A stretch of 64,000 nucleotides of DNA from DATKWD01 sp963704815. Lineage in GTDB: Bacteria > Actinomycetota > Acidimicrobiia > Acidimicrobiales > Salinilacustritrichaceae. Position numbers and translations under genes: made by a program. Shown one piece after another: positions 23,246 through 31,453 of the stretch. The DNA lies in assembly GCA_963704815.1 (NCBI GenBank), contig CAVPHU010000006.1:16003-80002 (forward strand). The letters are read 5' to 3'. Within the stretch, counting starts at the first letter, position 1. Every line of letters begins with the position of its first letter. The notes under the pieces were generated by a model that worked only from the letters and a program-made list of their open reading frames with translations, was not told the DNA's origin and searched no databases.

Positions 23246-25272
23246 GGTGCTCCTGCCGGAACGGCATCGGCGTCCCGATCGACCTCGGCGACCTCAGCGT
23301 CGGCGACGGCCGGCTCGGAGCGACGGTCGTCGTCGTCCGGGAGGCGGTCGACCGAGACCGGATCGGTGGGTCGCCGCCGCTTGCCCGGGAACGCCGCGAG
23401 GATCGTGCCGAAGGCCATCACACCGCCGCCGATCCACAGCCAGATCACCATCGGTTGGATGATGACCCGCAGGACGACGGGGTCGCCCGGTTCGTCGGGC
23501 ACCGTCAGCAGGGCGAGGTAGATGTCCTCGATCGGGCCGGTCTTCACCGATGGTGCGCCGATGGCCTGGCTTCCGAACACGAACTGGCTCAGCGACGGCT
23601 CGTAGACCTGCCCCCCGTCGATCTGCACCTGGGCCCGGATGATGGTCTTCTCGGGGAGCTCTTCGGTCGTGAGCCCGAGGTAGGTGACCTCGTGGCCGCC
23701 GACGACGCCGCGTTCGCCCTCGAGGAGCGTGAACTCGGCGTCTTGTGCATAGGACTGACTCGCGGCGAACGCCACGGCGATCATCACCACCCCGAGGTGG
23801 ACGATCATCCCGCCGTTGGTGCGGCCGACGAAGCCGCGCCAGCCCTGGCGGCGGGTGGCCAGCACGATCTGTCGGATGGCGGCGCCGGCCGCGAATCCGC
23901 CCAACCCGAACGCCAGCAGCGGCGCAAGCCCTCGCTGGCCGATGGCCACCGAGAACGTGACGGCGGCGATGCCGGCCCAGGCCGGCCAGAACAGCCGGGT
24001 CCGCAGCAGCTCGCCCGATGCCTTGCGCCACGGAAGCACCGGAGCGATGGACATCAGGAACAGGATCAGCAAGCCCACCGGCATCGTCATGCGGTTGAAG
24101 TAGGGCACCCCGACCGAGATCCGCTCGCCGTTGAGCGCTTCGAGGATCAGCGGGAACACCGTGCCGAGCAGGACCACGAACGCGAACGCGGCGAACAGGA
24201 CGTTGTTGGCGAGGAACGACGCCTCGCGTGACATCGGCGAGTCGATCGTGCCCGGCGACCGCAGTCGATCGCCTCGCCAGCCGATCAGGCCGACGCTGAC
24301 CACCACGATCAATGCGAAGAATCCCAGCAACCAGGAGCCGATGGGCGACTCGCTGAAGGCATGAACCGAGTCGAGCACACCGGAGCGGGTGAGGAAGGTG
24401 CCGAGGATGGTCAGGGCGAAGGTGGCACACAGCAACGACAGGTTCCACACCCGCAACATGCCGCGGCGTTCCTGCACCATCACCGAGTGCAGGTAGGCCG
24501 TGCCGGTGAGCCAGGGCAGCAAGCTGGCGTTCTCGACGGGGTCCCAGGCCCAGTAGCCGCCCCACCCGAGGACCTCGTAGCTCCACCAGGCGCCGAGCAG
24601 GATGCCCACGGTCAGGAACCCCCAGGCGAACAGGGTCCAGCGGCGGGTCTCGACCAGCCACCCCTCGCCGAGTCGCCCGGTGGCCAGTGCGGCGATGGCG
24701 AAGGCGAACGGGACCGTGAAGCCGACATAGCCCAGGTAGAGCATCGGCGGATGGAACGCCATCAACGGATGGTTCTGGAGCAGCGGGTTCGGACCGGGGC
24801 CGTCGATCGGCACCGGGCTCACCGTCGCGAACGGGTTGGCGGGGCCGAGCATGAGAAGGAAGAAGAATCCGCTGACCACGAGCATCGTGAGCAGGGCCCA
24901 CCCGACGAGCGGGTCGGCGAGCCGGTTGCGGAACTTGTGGGCGATGACGGCCAGATAGCCGGACAGCACCAGCGCCCAGAGCAGGATCGACCCTTCGAGC
25001 GCAGCCCAGAGGGTGGCGAAGTTGTAGAGCGCCGGCGTCCGGGTGCTGCCGTTGTTGGCCACGTAGGCGAGGCTGAAGTCGCGGGTGATGAGCGCCCGCT
25101 CCATGGCGACGACGGCGACGACCGCGCCGATCAGCACGAGGAACGCGTAGGAGCGGCCCATCCGAAGCAGGTGCGGTCGGTCTTTTCGCAGGCCGACCGC
25201 CAGCGTGATCACCCCGAGCAGGGACCCGGCGAAGCCGAGTACGACCCCACCGGTGCCGAGGGCAGCGTTCAC
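23242..25272 (-). CDS. ccmF: Heme lyase CcmF
   Basis: CcmF takes heme from CcmE and attaches it to apocytochrome c. This 676-residue polytopic protein has many membrane helices. The heme-handling WWD region is in WGGYWAWDPVENASLLPW, preceded by the FAFAIAALATGRLGEGW region. The downstream tract FLTRSGVLDSVHAFSES is highly conserved in CcmF. An extracytoplasmic domain and final helix precede a polar cytoplasmic tail (RRRPTDPVSVDRLPDDDD). It overlaps ccmE by four bases and ccmG by four bases. It is complete and typical. Confidence 0.96.
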   Translation of the reverse strand: MNAALGTGGVVLGFAGSLLGVITLAVGLRKDRPHLLRMGRSYAFLVLIGAVVAVVAMERALITRDFSLAYVANNGSTRTPALYNFATLWAALEGSILLWALVLSGYLAVIAHKFRNRLADPLVGWALLTMLVVSGFFFLLMLGPANPFATVSPVPIDGPGPNPLLQNHPLMAFHPPMLYLGYVGFTVPFAFAIAALATGRLGEGWLVETRRWTLFAWGFLTVGILLGAWWSYEVLGWGGYWAWDPVENASLLPWLTGTAYLHSVMVQERRGMLRVWNLSLLCATFALTILGTFLTRSGVLDSVHAFSESPIGSWLLGFFALIVVVSVGLIGWRGDRLRSPGTIDSPMSREASFLANNVLFAAFAFVVLLGTVFPLILEALNGERISVGVPYFNRMTMPVGLLILFLMSIAPVLPWRKASGELLRTRLFWPAWAGIAAVTFSVAIGQRGLAPLLAFGLGGFAAGAAIRQIVLATRRQGWRGFVGRTNGGMIVHLGVVMIAVAFAASQSYAQDAEFTLLEGERGVVGGHEVTYLGLTTEELPEKTIIRAQVQIDGGQVYEPSLSQFVFGSQAIGAPSVKTGPIEDIYLALLTVPDEPGDPVVLRVIIQPMVIWLWIGGGVMAFGTILAAFPGKRRRPTDPVSVDRLPDDDDRRSEPAVADAEVAEVDRDADAVPAGAP

Positions 25273-25760
25273 GGCACCTCAGTGGCGTCGGCGGGTGCCT
25301 CGTCGTAGTCGTCGACGCGAACCGGGTTGTCCTCGACGTATTCGGAGCTGTGCTTCACCAGGATGCGATCGGACGCGAAGGTCTCGAGGTCCGTCTGGCT
25401 CCAGTTCCCCTCGAGCACGACCGGGATGCCCTCCTGGAAGAGTTCGGGAGGATCGCCGATGTGCTGCACCGGCACCTCGACCCCGTTGTGAGCGACCAGG
25501 AAGTCGACCCGCTCGCCCTCGCTCACGATCGAGCCGGCGACCACCTCGCCCTGCAGGCGGAACCGACGGTCGCCGGTCTCGTCGCGCTGCGCGACGGCTT
25601 CGTCGGCGTTGTAGAAGAACACCGTGGCGTTCGAGAGGCCCTGTACCACCACGAACCCCAGGGCGACGACCACCACGGCGACGGCAAGGTAGGCCCACTT
25701 GCCACGACGGCGCCGATCGGGGGCCGATGCCGTGGGAACCTGGCGGGGGGTCAGCTCCAT
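25269..25760 (-). CDS. ccmE: Heme chaperone CcmE
   Basis: CcmE binds heme covalently outside the membrane and hands it to CcmF. From ATG 25760 the 163-residue protein has a cytoplasmic tail, one membrane anchor (WAYLAVAVVVVALGFVVVQG), and the OB-fold domain (FRLQGEVVAGSIVSEGERVDF, VPVQHIGDPPELFQEGIPVV). The heme-binding histidine is in ILVKHSSEYVEDN, the HxxxY form rather than the CxxxY variant. The start overlaps the end of the small ccmD gene by ten bases. Confidence 0.94.
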   Translation of the reverse strand: MELTPRQVPTASAPDRRRRGKWAYLAVAVVVVALGFVVVQGLSNATVFFYNADEAVAQRDETGDRRFRLQGEVVAGSIVSEGERVDFLVAHNGVEVPVQHIGDPPELFQEGIPVVLEGNWSQTDLETFASDRILVKHSSEYVEDNPVRVDDYDEAPADATEVP

Positions 25761-25885
25761 CGTCGCTCCTCGGGTGGGACCTGGCGGCTGAGGACCTTTC
25801 CTCGCCGGATCGACATGATCGCGTAGCCGCCGATGGTTCCGAGGGTCGCGAGCCAACCGACTGCGATGTAGCCGATGTGGGTCAT
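25751..25885 (-). CDS. ccmD: CcmD-like small membrane protein
   Basis: A 44-residue peptide with one membrane helix (IGYIAVGWLATLGTIGGYAIM) followed by a basic cytoplasmic tail (SIRRGKVLSRQVPPEERRWS), the plan of CcmD, which stabilises the CcmABC-CcmE release complex. The ATG at 25885 overlaps the ccmC stop (ATGA), and its end overlaps the ccmE start. It is too short to be found by similarity alone. Position between ccmC and ccmE is the main argument. Confidence 0.82.
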   Translation of the reverse strand: MTHIGYIAVGWLATLGTIGGYAIMSIRRGKVLSRQVPPEERRWS

Positions 25886-26646
25886 GACGACTCGCCCCCG
25901 GAAGCGACGAGCTCGTCGCCCTCGGCACGCCGCTCCTCGATGGCGACGTCGAGGCCTCGGTCTTCGATGCGGGACTCGAGCCAGGCGATGCGGAATCGGT
26001 GGATCATCAGCCAGGCCATGGTGAGGTACCCGACGATCACCGACAGGACCAGCGTGAACTGCTGGAGACCTTCGATCTGTGCGTCGGCGCGGGTGATGGT
26101 GGCGTCCTGGTGGAGGGTGAGCCACCAGTCGACGCTGAACTTCACGATGATGGCGTTGGGGATGAGGAGCAGTCCGACGACCGCGGCCCGCTTGGTGCGG
26201 ATCGAGCGCTCGTCGGGCAGGCGCCGCATCGTCAGGTAGCCGAGCAGCAGGATGAACAGCATGGCCGTCGAGGTCAGGCGGGCGTCCCAGGTCCAGTAGA
26301 CGCCCCAGGTCGGGCGGCCCCAGATGGCGCCGGTCACCAGACCGAGGCCGACGAAGACGGTGGCGACCTCGGCGGCCGAGACGGCCAGGGCATCCCAGCC
26401 GTCGCTCCGCCTGAGCAGCCACAGCAGCGAGGCGATCGAACAGATGGCGACCGGGACGTACATCACGCTGACCATGGGGACGTGGACGTAGATGAGCCGG
26501 ACCGAATCCTTCTGGATCACGTCGGGACCGGTGGCGACGAGGCCGAGATAGGCGACCAGGGCCGTTCCGATCAGGGTCAGCGAGCCGAGGACACGGGTCC
26601 CGCGGGAGGCCGTGCCGTTGTCCGTGCGAACCGACGTGCTGTTCAC
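25882..26646 (-). CDS. ccmC: Heme handling protein CcmC
   Basis: CcmC loads heme onto CcmE. From a GTG at 26646 that overlaps the ccmB stop, the 254-residue protein has six membrane helices and the WWD signature GRPTWGVYWTWDARLTS. Conserved histidines lie in RLIYVHVPMVSVMYV and WWLTLHQDATIT, which ligate heme. A C-terminal polar tail of about 40 residues is longer than in proteobacteria. The in-frame extension upstream of 26646 runs through ccmB and is not real. Confidence 0.94.
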   Translation of the reverse strand: MNSTSVRTDNGTASRGTRVLGSLTLIGTALVAYLGLVATGPDVIQKDSVRLIYVHVPMVSVMYVPVAICSIASLLWLLRRSDGWDALAVSAAEVATVFVGLGLVTGAIWGRPTWGVYWTWDARLTSTAMLFILLLGYLTMRRLPDERSIRTKRAAVVGLLLIPNAIIVKFSVDWWLTLHQDATITRADAQIEGLQQFTLVLSVIVGYLTMAWLMIHRFRIAWLESRIEDRGLDVAIEERRAEGDELVASGGESS

Positions 26647-27311
26647 GACTCCTCCAGGATCGAACCGAACAGTTGAGCTCCGAGCAGGGTGTACACGAGG
26701 CCGAGCAGGACCAGGAAACCGCACCACGGCCAACCCTCGGATTCGACGCCGCCCAATGCGGCTTCGAAAGCTTCGGTTGCTCCGATCAGTACGGGCGCCA
26801 CCACCGGCAGGAACAACAGTGGGAGAAGGGTCTCCCGGGCACGGACACCGGCGGCGAGCGCTCCGTAGAGGGTACCGGCGCTCGCCAGACAAAGGGTCGC
26901 GGCGACGGCCGTGGCCGCCAGCAACGGCGCCCCGGCCACATCGAGTGAGTAGAGCACGACGATCCCGAGCCCCAGCACGACCTCGAGGGCGAGCAACTGG
27001 GCGCCGATGGCCGCAGCCTTGCCGACGAACACCGAGGCCGGGCGCAGCGCCGAGAGACGGAGCGCATCGCGCGCTCCGTCGGCTGCCTCGATCGAGAAGG
27101 CCCGCTGCACGGCCAGCGTGGTCGAGAAGAGCACGGCGACCCAGTAGAGCCCCGCAGCCACCCGGCTGAGGACGCCTCGCTCGGGGTCGAGCGCGAAGGC
27201 GAACAGCACGAGCACGAGCAGCGAGAACGGCACGAGCTGGCCGATGGCGACCTTCGAGCGCCATTCGATCCGCAGGTCCTTGGCCGCGACGAGAGCGACT
27301 TCGTCAAGCAT
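26643..27311 (-). CDS. ccmB: Heme exporter membrane subunit CcmB
   Basis: CcmB is the permease partner of the CcmA ATPase and helps release holo-CcmE. The 222-residue protein has six predicted membrane segments and the family's opening DEVALVAAKDLRIEWRSKVAIGQLVPFSLLVLVLF. The internal LFSTTLAVQRAFSIEAADGARDAL matches the conserved cytoplasmic loop. ATG 27311 overlaps the end of ccmA by eight bases. No anomalies are seen. Confidence 0.93.
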   Translation of the reverse strand: MLDEVALVAAKDLRIEWRSKVAIGQLVPFSLLVLVLFAFALDPERGVLSRVAAGLYWVAVLFSTTLAVQRAFSIEAADGARDALRLSALRPASVFVGKAAAIGAQLLALEVVLGLGIVVLYSLDVAGAPLLAATAVAATLCLASAGTLYGALAAGVRARETLLPLLFLPVVAPVLIGATEAFEAALGGVESEGWPWCGFLVLLGLVYTLLGAQLFGSILEES

Positions 27312-28059
27312 CGAGCACCGACTCCTCGATGGACGCGCCATCCGGGACATCGGCGGACGACTCGGTCGCCTCGTCGCCGCCTCGTGGGATTCGGGGTTCG
27401 GGTGGGGACGGGTCGCGGGTGTCGTTCCGCACCACGCCGCCGGCGACGGTCACCACACGCGTCGCCACGGTGACGGCCCGCTCGAGTTCGTGGCTGGCCA
27501 TCAGCACCGTCGCACCGGCGGCGGCGGCCCCCACGACCAGCTCGTCGACCAGATCGCGGCCCGCGGCATCGAGCCCGGCGTGGGGTTCGTCGAGGAGCCA
27601 CACCTCGGGTCGTCGAGCCACGAGGACGGCCAGCGCAGTGCGCCGGCGCTGGCCGGCCGACAACTTGGCGGCCGCCACGTCGGCCAGCCGACCGTCGAGC
27701 CCGAGGCTCGCCAGCGCCGCATCGACGTCGACGTCGCGGGCACCTCCGGCCCGGCTCCAGAACCGGACGTTGTCGGTCACCGAGAGGTCATCGTAGAGCC
27801 CCGTCTGGTGGGCCAGGAGGCCGACGTGCGGTCGGACCGACCGAGGGTCGGCGACCAGGTCGATCGAGGCGACGGTGGCTTCGCCCTGGACCACCGGCAC
27901 GAGACCTGCGCAGGTGCGGAGCAACGTGGTCTTGCCGGCGCCGTTGGGCCCCTGCAGCAGCACGATCTCGCCCTGGTCGACATCGAGATCGATCCCGGCG
28001 AGCGCCGGGAAGCGACCGAGAACCGACACCGCGTTCCGGAGGTGGACGACAGGCTCCAT
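27304..28059 (-). CDS. ccmA: Heme exporter ATP-binding subunit CcmA
   Basis: An ABC ATPase of the cytochrome c maturation complex. From ATG 28059 it is 251 residues long with Walker A LLQGPNGAGKTTLLRT, the signature AAKLSAGQRRRTALAVLVA, Walker B VWLLDEPHAGLD, and switch histidine VLMASHELE. It is the first gene of the nine-gene operon ending at 21421. The operon promoter must lie in the 100 bp shared with the divergent sortase gene. The C-terminal tail of about 40 acidic residues is unusual for CcmA. Confidence 0.94.
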   Translation of the reverse strand: MEPVVHLRNAVSVLGRFPALAGIDLDVDQGEIVLLQGPNGAGKTTLLRTCAGLVPVVQGEATVASIDLVADPRSVRPHVGLLAHQTGLYDDLSVTDNVRFWSRAGGARDVDVDAALASLGLDGRLADVAAAKLSAGQRRRTALAVLVARRPEVWLLDEPHAGLDAAGRDLVDELVVGAAAAGATVLMASHELERAVTVATRVVTVAGGVVRNDTRDPSPPEPRIPRGGDEATESSADVPDGASIEESVLDA

Positions 28060-28162
28060 GAGGACCCTCAAACCTACGGCCTGCCGACGAAACACGACAG
28101 ATCGCGCCGGGCAGGACCCGGGTGCTCCCCGGAGCGTTGCCAGAGCGCTTAGCCTGCCCGCC

Positions 28163-29134
28163 ATGCGGCTGGCACGGGTTCTCGGCGCGCTCGGGCGGAC
28201 CCTCATCACCGTGGGCTCGCTGATCCTGCTGTTCGTGGCGTACCAACTCTGGGGAACGGGCATTCGCGAGGCCCAGGCCCAGAACGAGCTCGAAACCGAG
28301 TTCGAGGAGAGCCTCGAGGCGTTCCAGGAGTCGCTCCAGACCACGACCACCCAGGTCCCGGACGATCCCGCGGCCGAGGCCACCACGACGACGATTCCCG
28401 CTCCCCCGGCACCAGTCGAAGGTGAGGGGGTCGCCGTCATCAAGATTCCCGACATCGGTGTCGAGAAGGTGGTCGTCGAAGGAGTGCAACTCTCCGATCT
28501 CAAGCGCGGCCCGGGCCACTTCCCCGACACACCCATGCCCGGCAACCCAGGGAACGCCGCCATCGCAGGGCATCGCACCACCTACGGTGCGCCCTTCCAC
28601 AACATCGACCAGCTCGACCCCGGAGACGAGATCATCGTCACGACCCTCCAAGGCGAGTTCCGGTACGAGGTCCTCCCGCAGCCGACCGACGAGGTCGACG
28701 ACAGCGGCCGGCCGGTCGTGAGGGGCAACTTCATCGTCGCACCGAGTCAGGTCGAGGTGCTCGACGACTTCGGGGACAACCGGCTGACCCTCACCGCCTG
28801 CCATCCGAAGTACTCGGCTCGCCAGCGCATCGTGGTCGTTGCGCAGCTCGTCGAGGAACCGGCTCCGGCTCCGCCGCCGACGGTTCCCGACGCATCCGGC
28901 GCCGAGGTCGCTCCCGATGAACCCGAGACGCTCGAGGACCTCGGAGGCGAAGGCGCCTCGGCCGCTCCGGCCGTCCTCTGGGGCCTCGCCGCAGGACTGA
29001 TCTGGTTGGTGGCCTGGTTGGTCGGTCGGGCGTGGCGCAAGTGGCCGAGCTACGTGCTCGGAGCACCCGCGTTCTTCGTCGTGCTGTTCATCTTCTTCGA
29101 GAACTTCTCTCGGCTCCTCCCGGCGAGCTACTGA
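28163..29134 (+). CDS. Class E-type sortase with C-terminal membrane helices
   Basis: Sortases cleave a sorting motif and link proteins to the cell wall or to pilins. This 323-residue protein has an N-terminal anchor (ITVGSLILLFVAYQLWG), a threonine/proline-rich linker, and the catalytic beta-barrel. The catalytic histidine is in AIAGHRTTYGAPFHNID, and the cysteine and arginine are in LTACHPKYSARQRIVV. Two further membrane helices at the C-terminus (APAVLWGLAAGLIWLVAWLV and LGAPAFFVVLFIFF) are common in actinobacterial class E enzymes. No LAxTG-type substrate is encoded beside it. It diverges from ccmA. Confidence 0.9.
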   Translation: MRLARVLGALGRTLITVGSLILLFVAYQLWGTGIREAQAQNELETEFEESLEAFQESLQTTTTQVPDDPAAEATTTTIPAPPAPVEGEGVAVIKIPDIGVEKVVVEGVQLSDLKRGPGHFPDTPMPGNPGNAAIAGHRTTYGAPFHNIDQLDPGDEIIVTTLQGEFRYEVLPQPTDEVDDSGRPVVRGNFIVAPSQVEVLDDFGDNRLTLTACHPKYSARQRIVVVAQLVEEPAPAPPPTVPDASGAEVAPDEPETLEDLGGEGASAAPAVLWGLAAGLIWLVAWLVGRAWRKWPSYVLGAPAFFVVLFIFFENFSRLLPASY

Positions 29135-29141
29135 ACCCTGC

Positions 29142-29864
29142 TCAGGTGCCCCCGAACCGGGGCACCCGCCGCTCGCCGAACGCGCTGATGCCCTCGGCGA
29201 AGTCGTCGCTGGTCCAGGCGCGTGCGATGGCCGCCTCGACGTCCGTGGTGCCGTCCGGGCCGTGCGCCGCCTCGAGGGCGAGCTTGTGCCCGGCGATCGC
29301 CAGCGGGGCCAGCGCGCTCAGCTCGGTCGCCCAGTCGAGGGCATCGTCGAGATCGCCGGTTCGATGGACGAACCCGGCGGCGACCGCCCGGTCGAGGTCG
29401 ACCGTCTCGGCGCCCAGGAGCACCGCCCGAGCAAGGCTGGGGCCCATCAACTCGGCGACCCGCCGCACCGTCCACTCGTCCACCACGAGGCCGAGACGAG
29501 CCGCCGGAATCCCGAATCGCGCCGTGTCCGACGCCACGCGAAGATCGCACGCACTCGCGAACTGGGTCCCGGCGCCGAGAGCGAAGCCCGAGACCGCAGC
29601 GATCGTCGGCACGCTGAGGCCGACGAGGGCATCGAGGGTGGCCCGGACCCTTCTGGCGAAGCTCCGGTCCTTCACCGCACCGAGGTCGGCGCCCGAGCAG
29701 AAGTGCCCGCCGGCACCGGTCAGGACGACGACCCGCACGTCGGTGTCGAGCGAGTCGAAGACCGAGCGGAGGCTCTCGAGAGATTCGAGGTCGACCGCGT
29801 TGCGCCGATCCTGGCGATCGATGGTCACCAGCAGAGCACGATCGCGGCGTTCGGTGTGGATCAT
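29142..29864 (-). CDS. Enoyl-CoA hydratase/isomerase family protein
   Basis: A crotonase-fold enzyme of 240 residues, likely acting on an enoyl-CoA in fatty acid or related catabolism. The oxyanion-hole strands are in VLTGAGGHFCSGADLGAV and VSGFALGAGTQFASACDLR. The usual second glutamate of hydratases is not obvious: the stretch ARFGIPAARLGLVVDEWTVRR replaces the common PExxLG, so isomerase or another crotonase activity is possible. It is a single gene, convergent with the sortase gene. Confidence 0.87.
   Translation of the reverse strand: MIHTERRDRALLVTIDRQDRRNAVDLESLESLRSVFDSLDTDVRVVVLTGAGGHFCSGADLGAVKDRSFARRVRATLDALVGLSVPTIAAVSGFALGAGTQFASACDLRVASDTARFGIPAARLGLVVDEWTVRRVAELMGPSLARAVLLGAETVDLDRAVAAGFVHRTGDLDDALDWATELSALAPLAIAGHKLALEAAHGPDGTTDVEAAIARAWTSDDFAEGISAFGERRVPRFGGT
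29145..29166. terminator. GC-rich hairpin between convergent genes
   Basis: GGTGCCCC (29145-29152) pairs with GGGGCACC (29159-29166) across a six-base loop. It lies just after the sortase stop and in the last codons of the convergent enoyl-CoA hydratase gene. There is no T-tract, so terminator function is uncertain. Confidence 0.4.
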
Positions 29865-30003
29865 CGGTCCAGTCTCTCCCGGAGCGACGCCGGACCGGAA
29901 ACGGACCGTGGCTTCGCGGCGGACCGGGTCCTGACCCGAACCGCTAATGCACCTGTTCTAGGCTCGGGCCGACTTCGATTCCTGGATGAGGAAGGCGTGA
30001 CGC

Positions 30004-31443
30004 ATGCCCGCGAACGAGCAAGGTTGGCACCCGGATCCTGCAGGCCGACACCAGTACCGCTGGTGGGACGGCTCCAGCTGGACCGATCAGGTGGCCGACG
30101 GTGACGTGACGTCGACCGATCCGCTGGCCGGTGGCGCCGCAGCCGACCCGGCCGCCGGCAGCCACGATCCTTCCGGAGCGGGCACAGCCGGTGCTGCTGC
30201 CGGTGGCGCCGCCGCCGGCGCGGCGGTCGGGGCAGCCGCAGCCGGCACGCCCCCTGCCGAGGCCACCCCGCCGCCCACCGAGGTCACGCCGACACCGCAA
30301 CAGGCCGCCGCGGCCCAACCCCCAGCCCCGACCTCGGTGGCTCCCCAGCCGGTGGCCGCCCAACCCACGCCTCCCGGCGGCGGCGCACCGTCGGGTGGTG
30401 CTCCCGCACCCAGCGGCGGCTCCGACAAGAGCAAGCTGCCGCTCATCATCGGCGGCGTGGTCGCCGTGGTGGTGGTGGCTGCGGCTGCGTTCTTCCTCCT
30501 CGGTGGCGACAGCGAGAGCGACGGCACCGGTGAGTTCACGGCGACGATCGAGGGCGACGACGGTGTGTTCAGCACCGACATCGTGGCCGAGCCGGGCGAC
30601 GCGTTCGGGGTGACGGTCGAGACGACTGCCGTCTCCAACCTCCGGGGCGGTTCGAGCGACCTGGACGCGGTGCTCATCATCGCCGCAGCCGACGCCGAGA
30701 CAGCCGACGCGATCAACGAATTCGAGTCCGACGAACTCGGCGCCGATGATCCTGAGGGTGAGCACGATGCGCTCGCCGACCAGATCGACGAGAACACCAA
30801 CGTCCGGGTGGAAGGCGAAGCCTTCGGGATCCGCGACGACCAGGGTGCTGGTGAGGACGAGGCCCTGGGCATCACGTTCCCGGTCGCGGGCACGTTCACC
30901 GTGTCGGTCGCCGGGTTCGAGGACACCGAGGGTGCCATCACGGTCACGATCGCCAAGCAGTCGACCGACGAGGACCTCGGCGACAACCCGTCCGCGGACG
31001 AGATCGACGACCTCACCACGGGTGAGCACGCTGACTTCCTGGCCGGGTTCACCGACGATCCGGTGATCTACGCCGACCTCGCCGCCCGGAACGAGGATCC
31101 CGACCCGGTCGACGATCCCGTCGAGGATCCCGACCCGGTCGACGATCCGGTCGCCGATCCCGTCGAGGATCCCGACCCGGTCCCTGACCCGGGTGTCGAT
31201 CTCGAGGCCGAGGCGATCGACCTGCTGACGACCGAGCTCGTGACCTCCGCCGGCCTCTCCGAAGCCGACGCGGCGTGTGTGTCGACCAACATCATCGACA
31301 CCATCGGCGTGGACGGCTTGGCCGAGATCGGGCTGGCCGCCGGCGCCGGCGGCGACATCACGAGCCTGTCGCCCGAGCAGCAGGACGATCTCTTCGCCCT
31401 GATCCAGGGAGCGTTCGACGTCTGTGGCGTCCTCGCCAACTGA
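30004..31443 (+). CDS. Secreted-domain membrane protein with N-terminal DUF2510
   Basis: A 479-residue protein with a DUF2510 domain at the start (GWHPDPAGRHQYRWWDGSSWTDQV), a long alanine/proline linker (about residues 45-140), one membrane helix (LPLIIGGVVAVVVVAAAAFFLL), and an acidic exported region of about 310 residues. Near residues 364-400 is a tandem decapeptide repeat, EDPDPVDDPV. The C-terminal helical segment has two cysteines (AACVSTNIIDT and FDVCGVLAN). A GAGGAAGG Shine-Dalgarno precedes the ATG. DUF2510 proteins are actinobacterial and mostly uncharacterised. The function is unknown. Confidence 0.8.
   Translation: MPANEQGWHPDPAGRHQYRWWDGSSWTDQVADGDVTSTDPLAGGAAADPAAGSHDPSGAGTAGAAAGGAAAGAAVGAAAAGTPPAEATPPPTEVTPTPQQAAAAQPPAPTSVAPQPVAAQPTPPGGGAPSGGAPAPSGGSDKSKLPLIIGGVVAVVVVAAAAFFLLGGDSESDGTGEFTATIEGDDGVFSTDIVAEPGDAFGVTVETTAVSNLRGGSSDLDAVLIIAAADAETADAINEFESDELGADDPEGEHDALADQIDENTNVRVEGEAFGIRDDQGAGEDEALGITFPVAGTFTVSVAGFEDTEGAITVTIAKQSTDEDLGDNPSADEIDDLTTGEHADFLAGFTDDPVIYADLAARNEDPDPVDDPVEDPDPVDDPVADPVEDPDPVPDPGVDLEAEAIDLLTTELVTSAGLSEADAACVSTNIIDTIGVDGLAEIGLAAGAGGDITSLSPEQQDDLFALIQGAFDVCGVLAN
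31093..31194 (+). repeat. In-frame 30-bp tandem repeat (EDPDPVDDPV)
   Basis: Two complete 30-bp units (31093-31122 and 31123-31152) and partial copies to about 31194 encode EDPDPVDDPV-type decapeptides. They extend a proline/aspartate-rich spacer in the exported part of the DUF2510 protein. Multiples of three keep the frame, so copy number could vary between strains without breaking the gene. Confidence 0.85.
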
Positions 31444-31453
31444 CCCCGGATCG

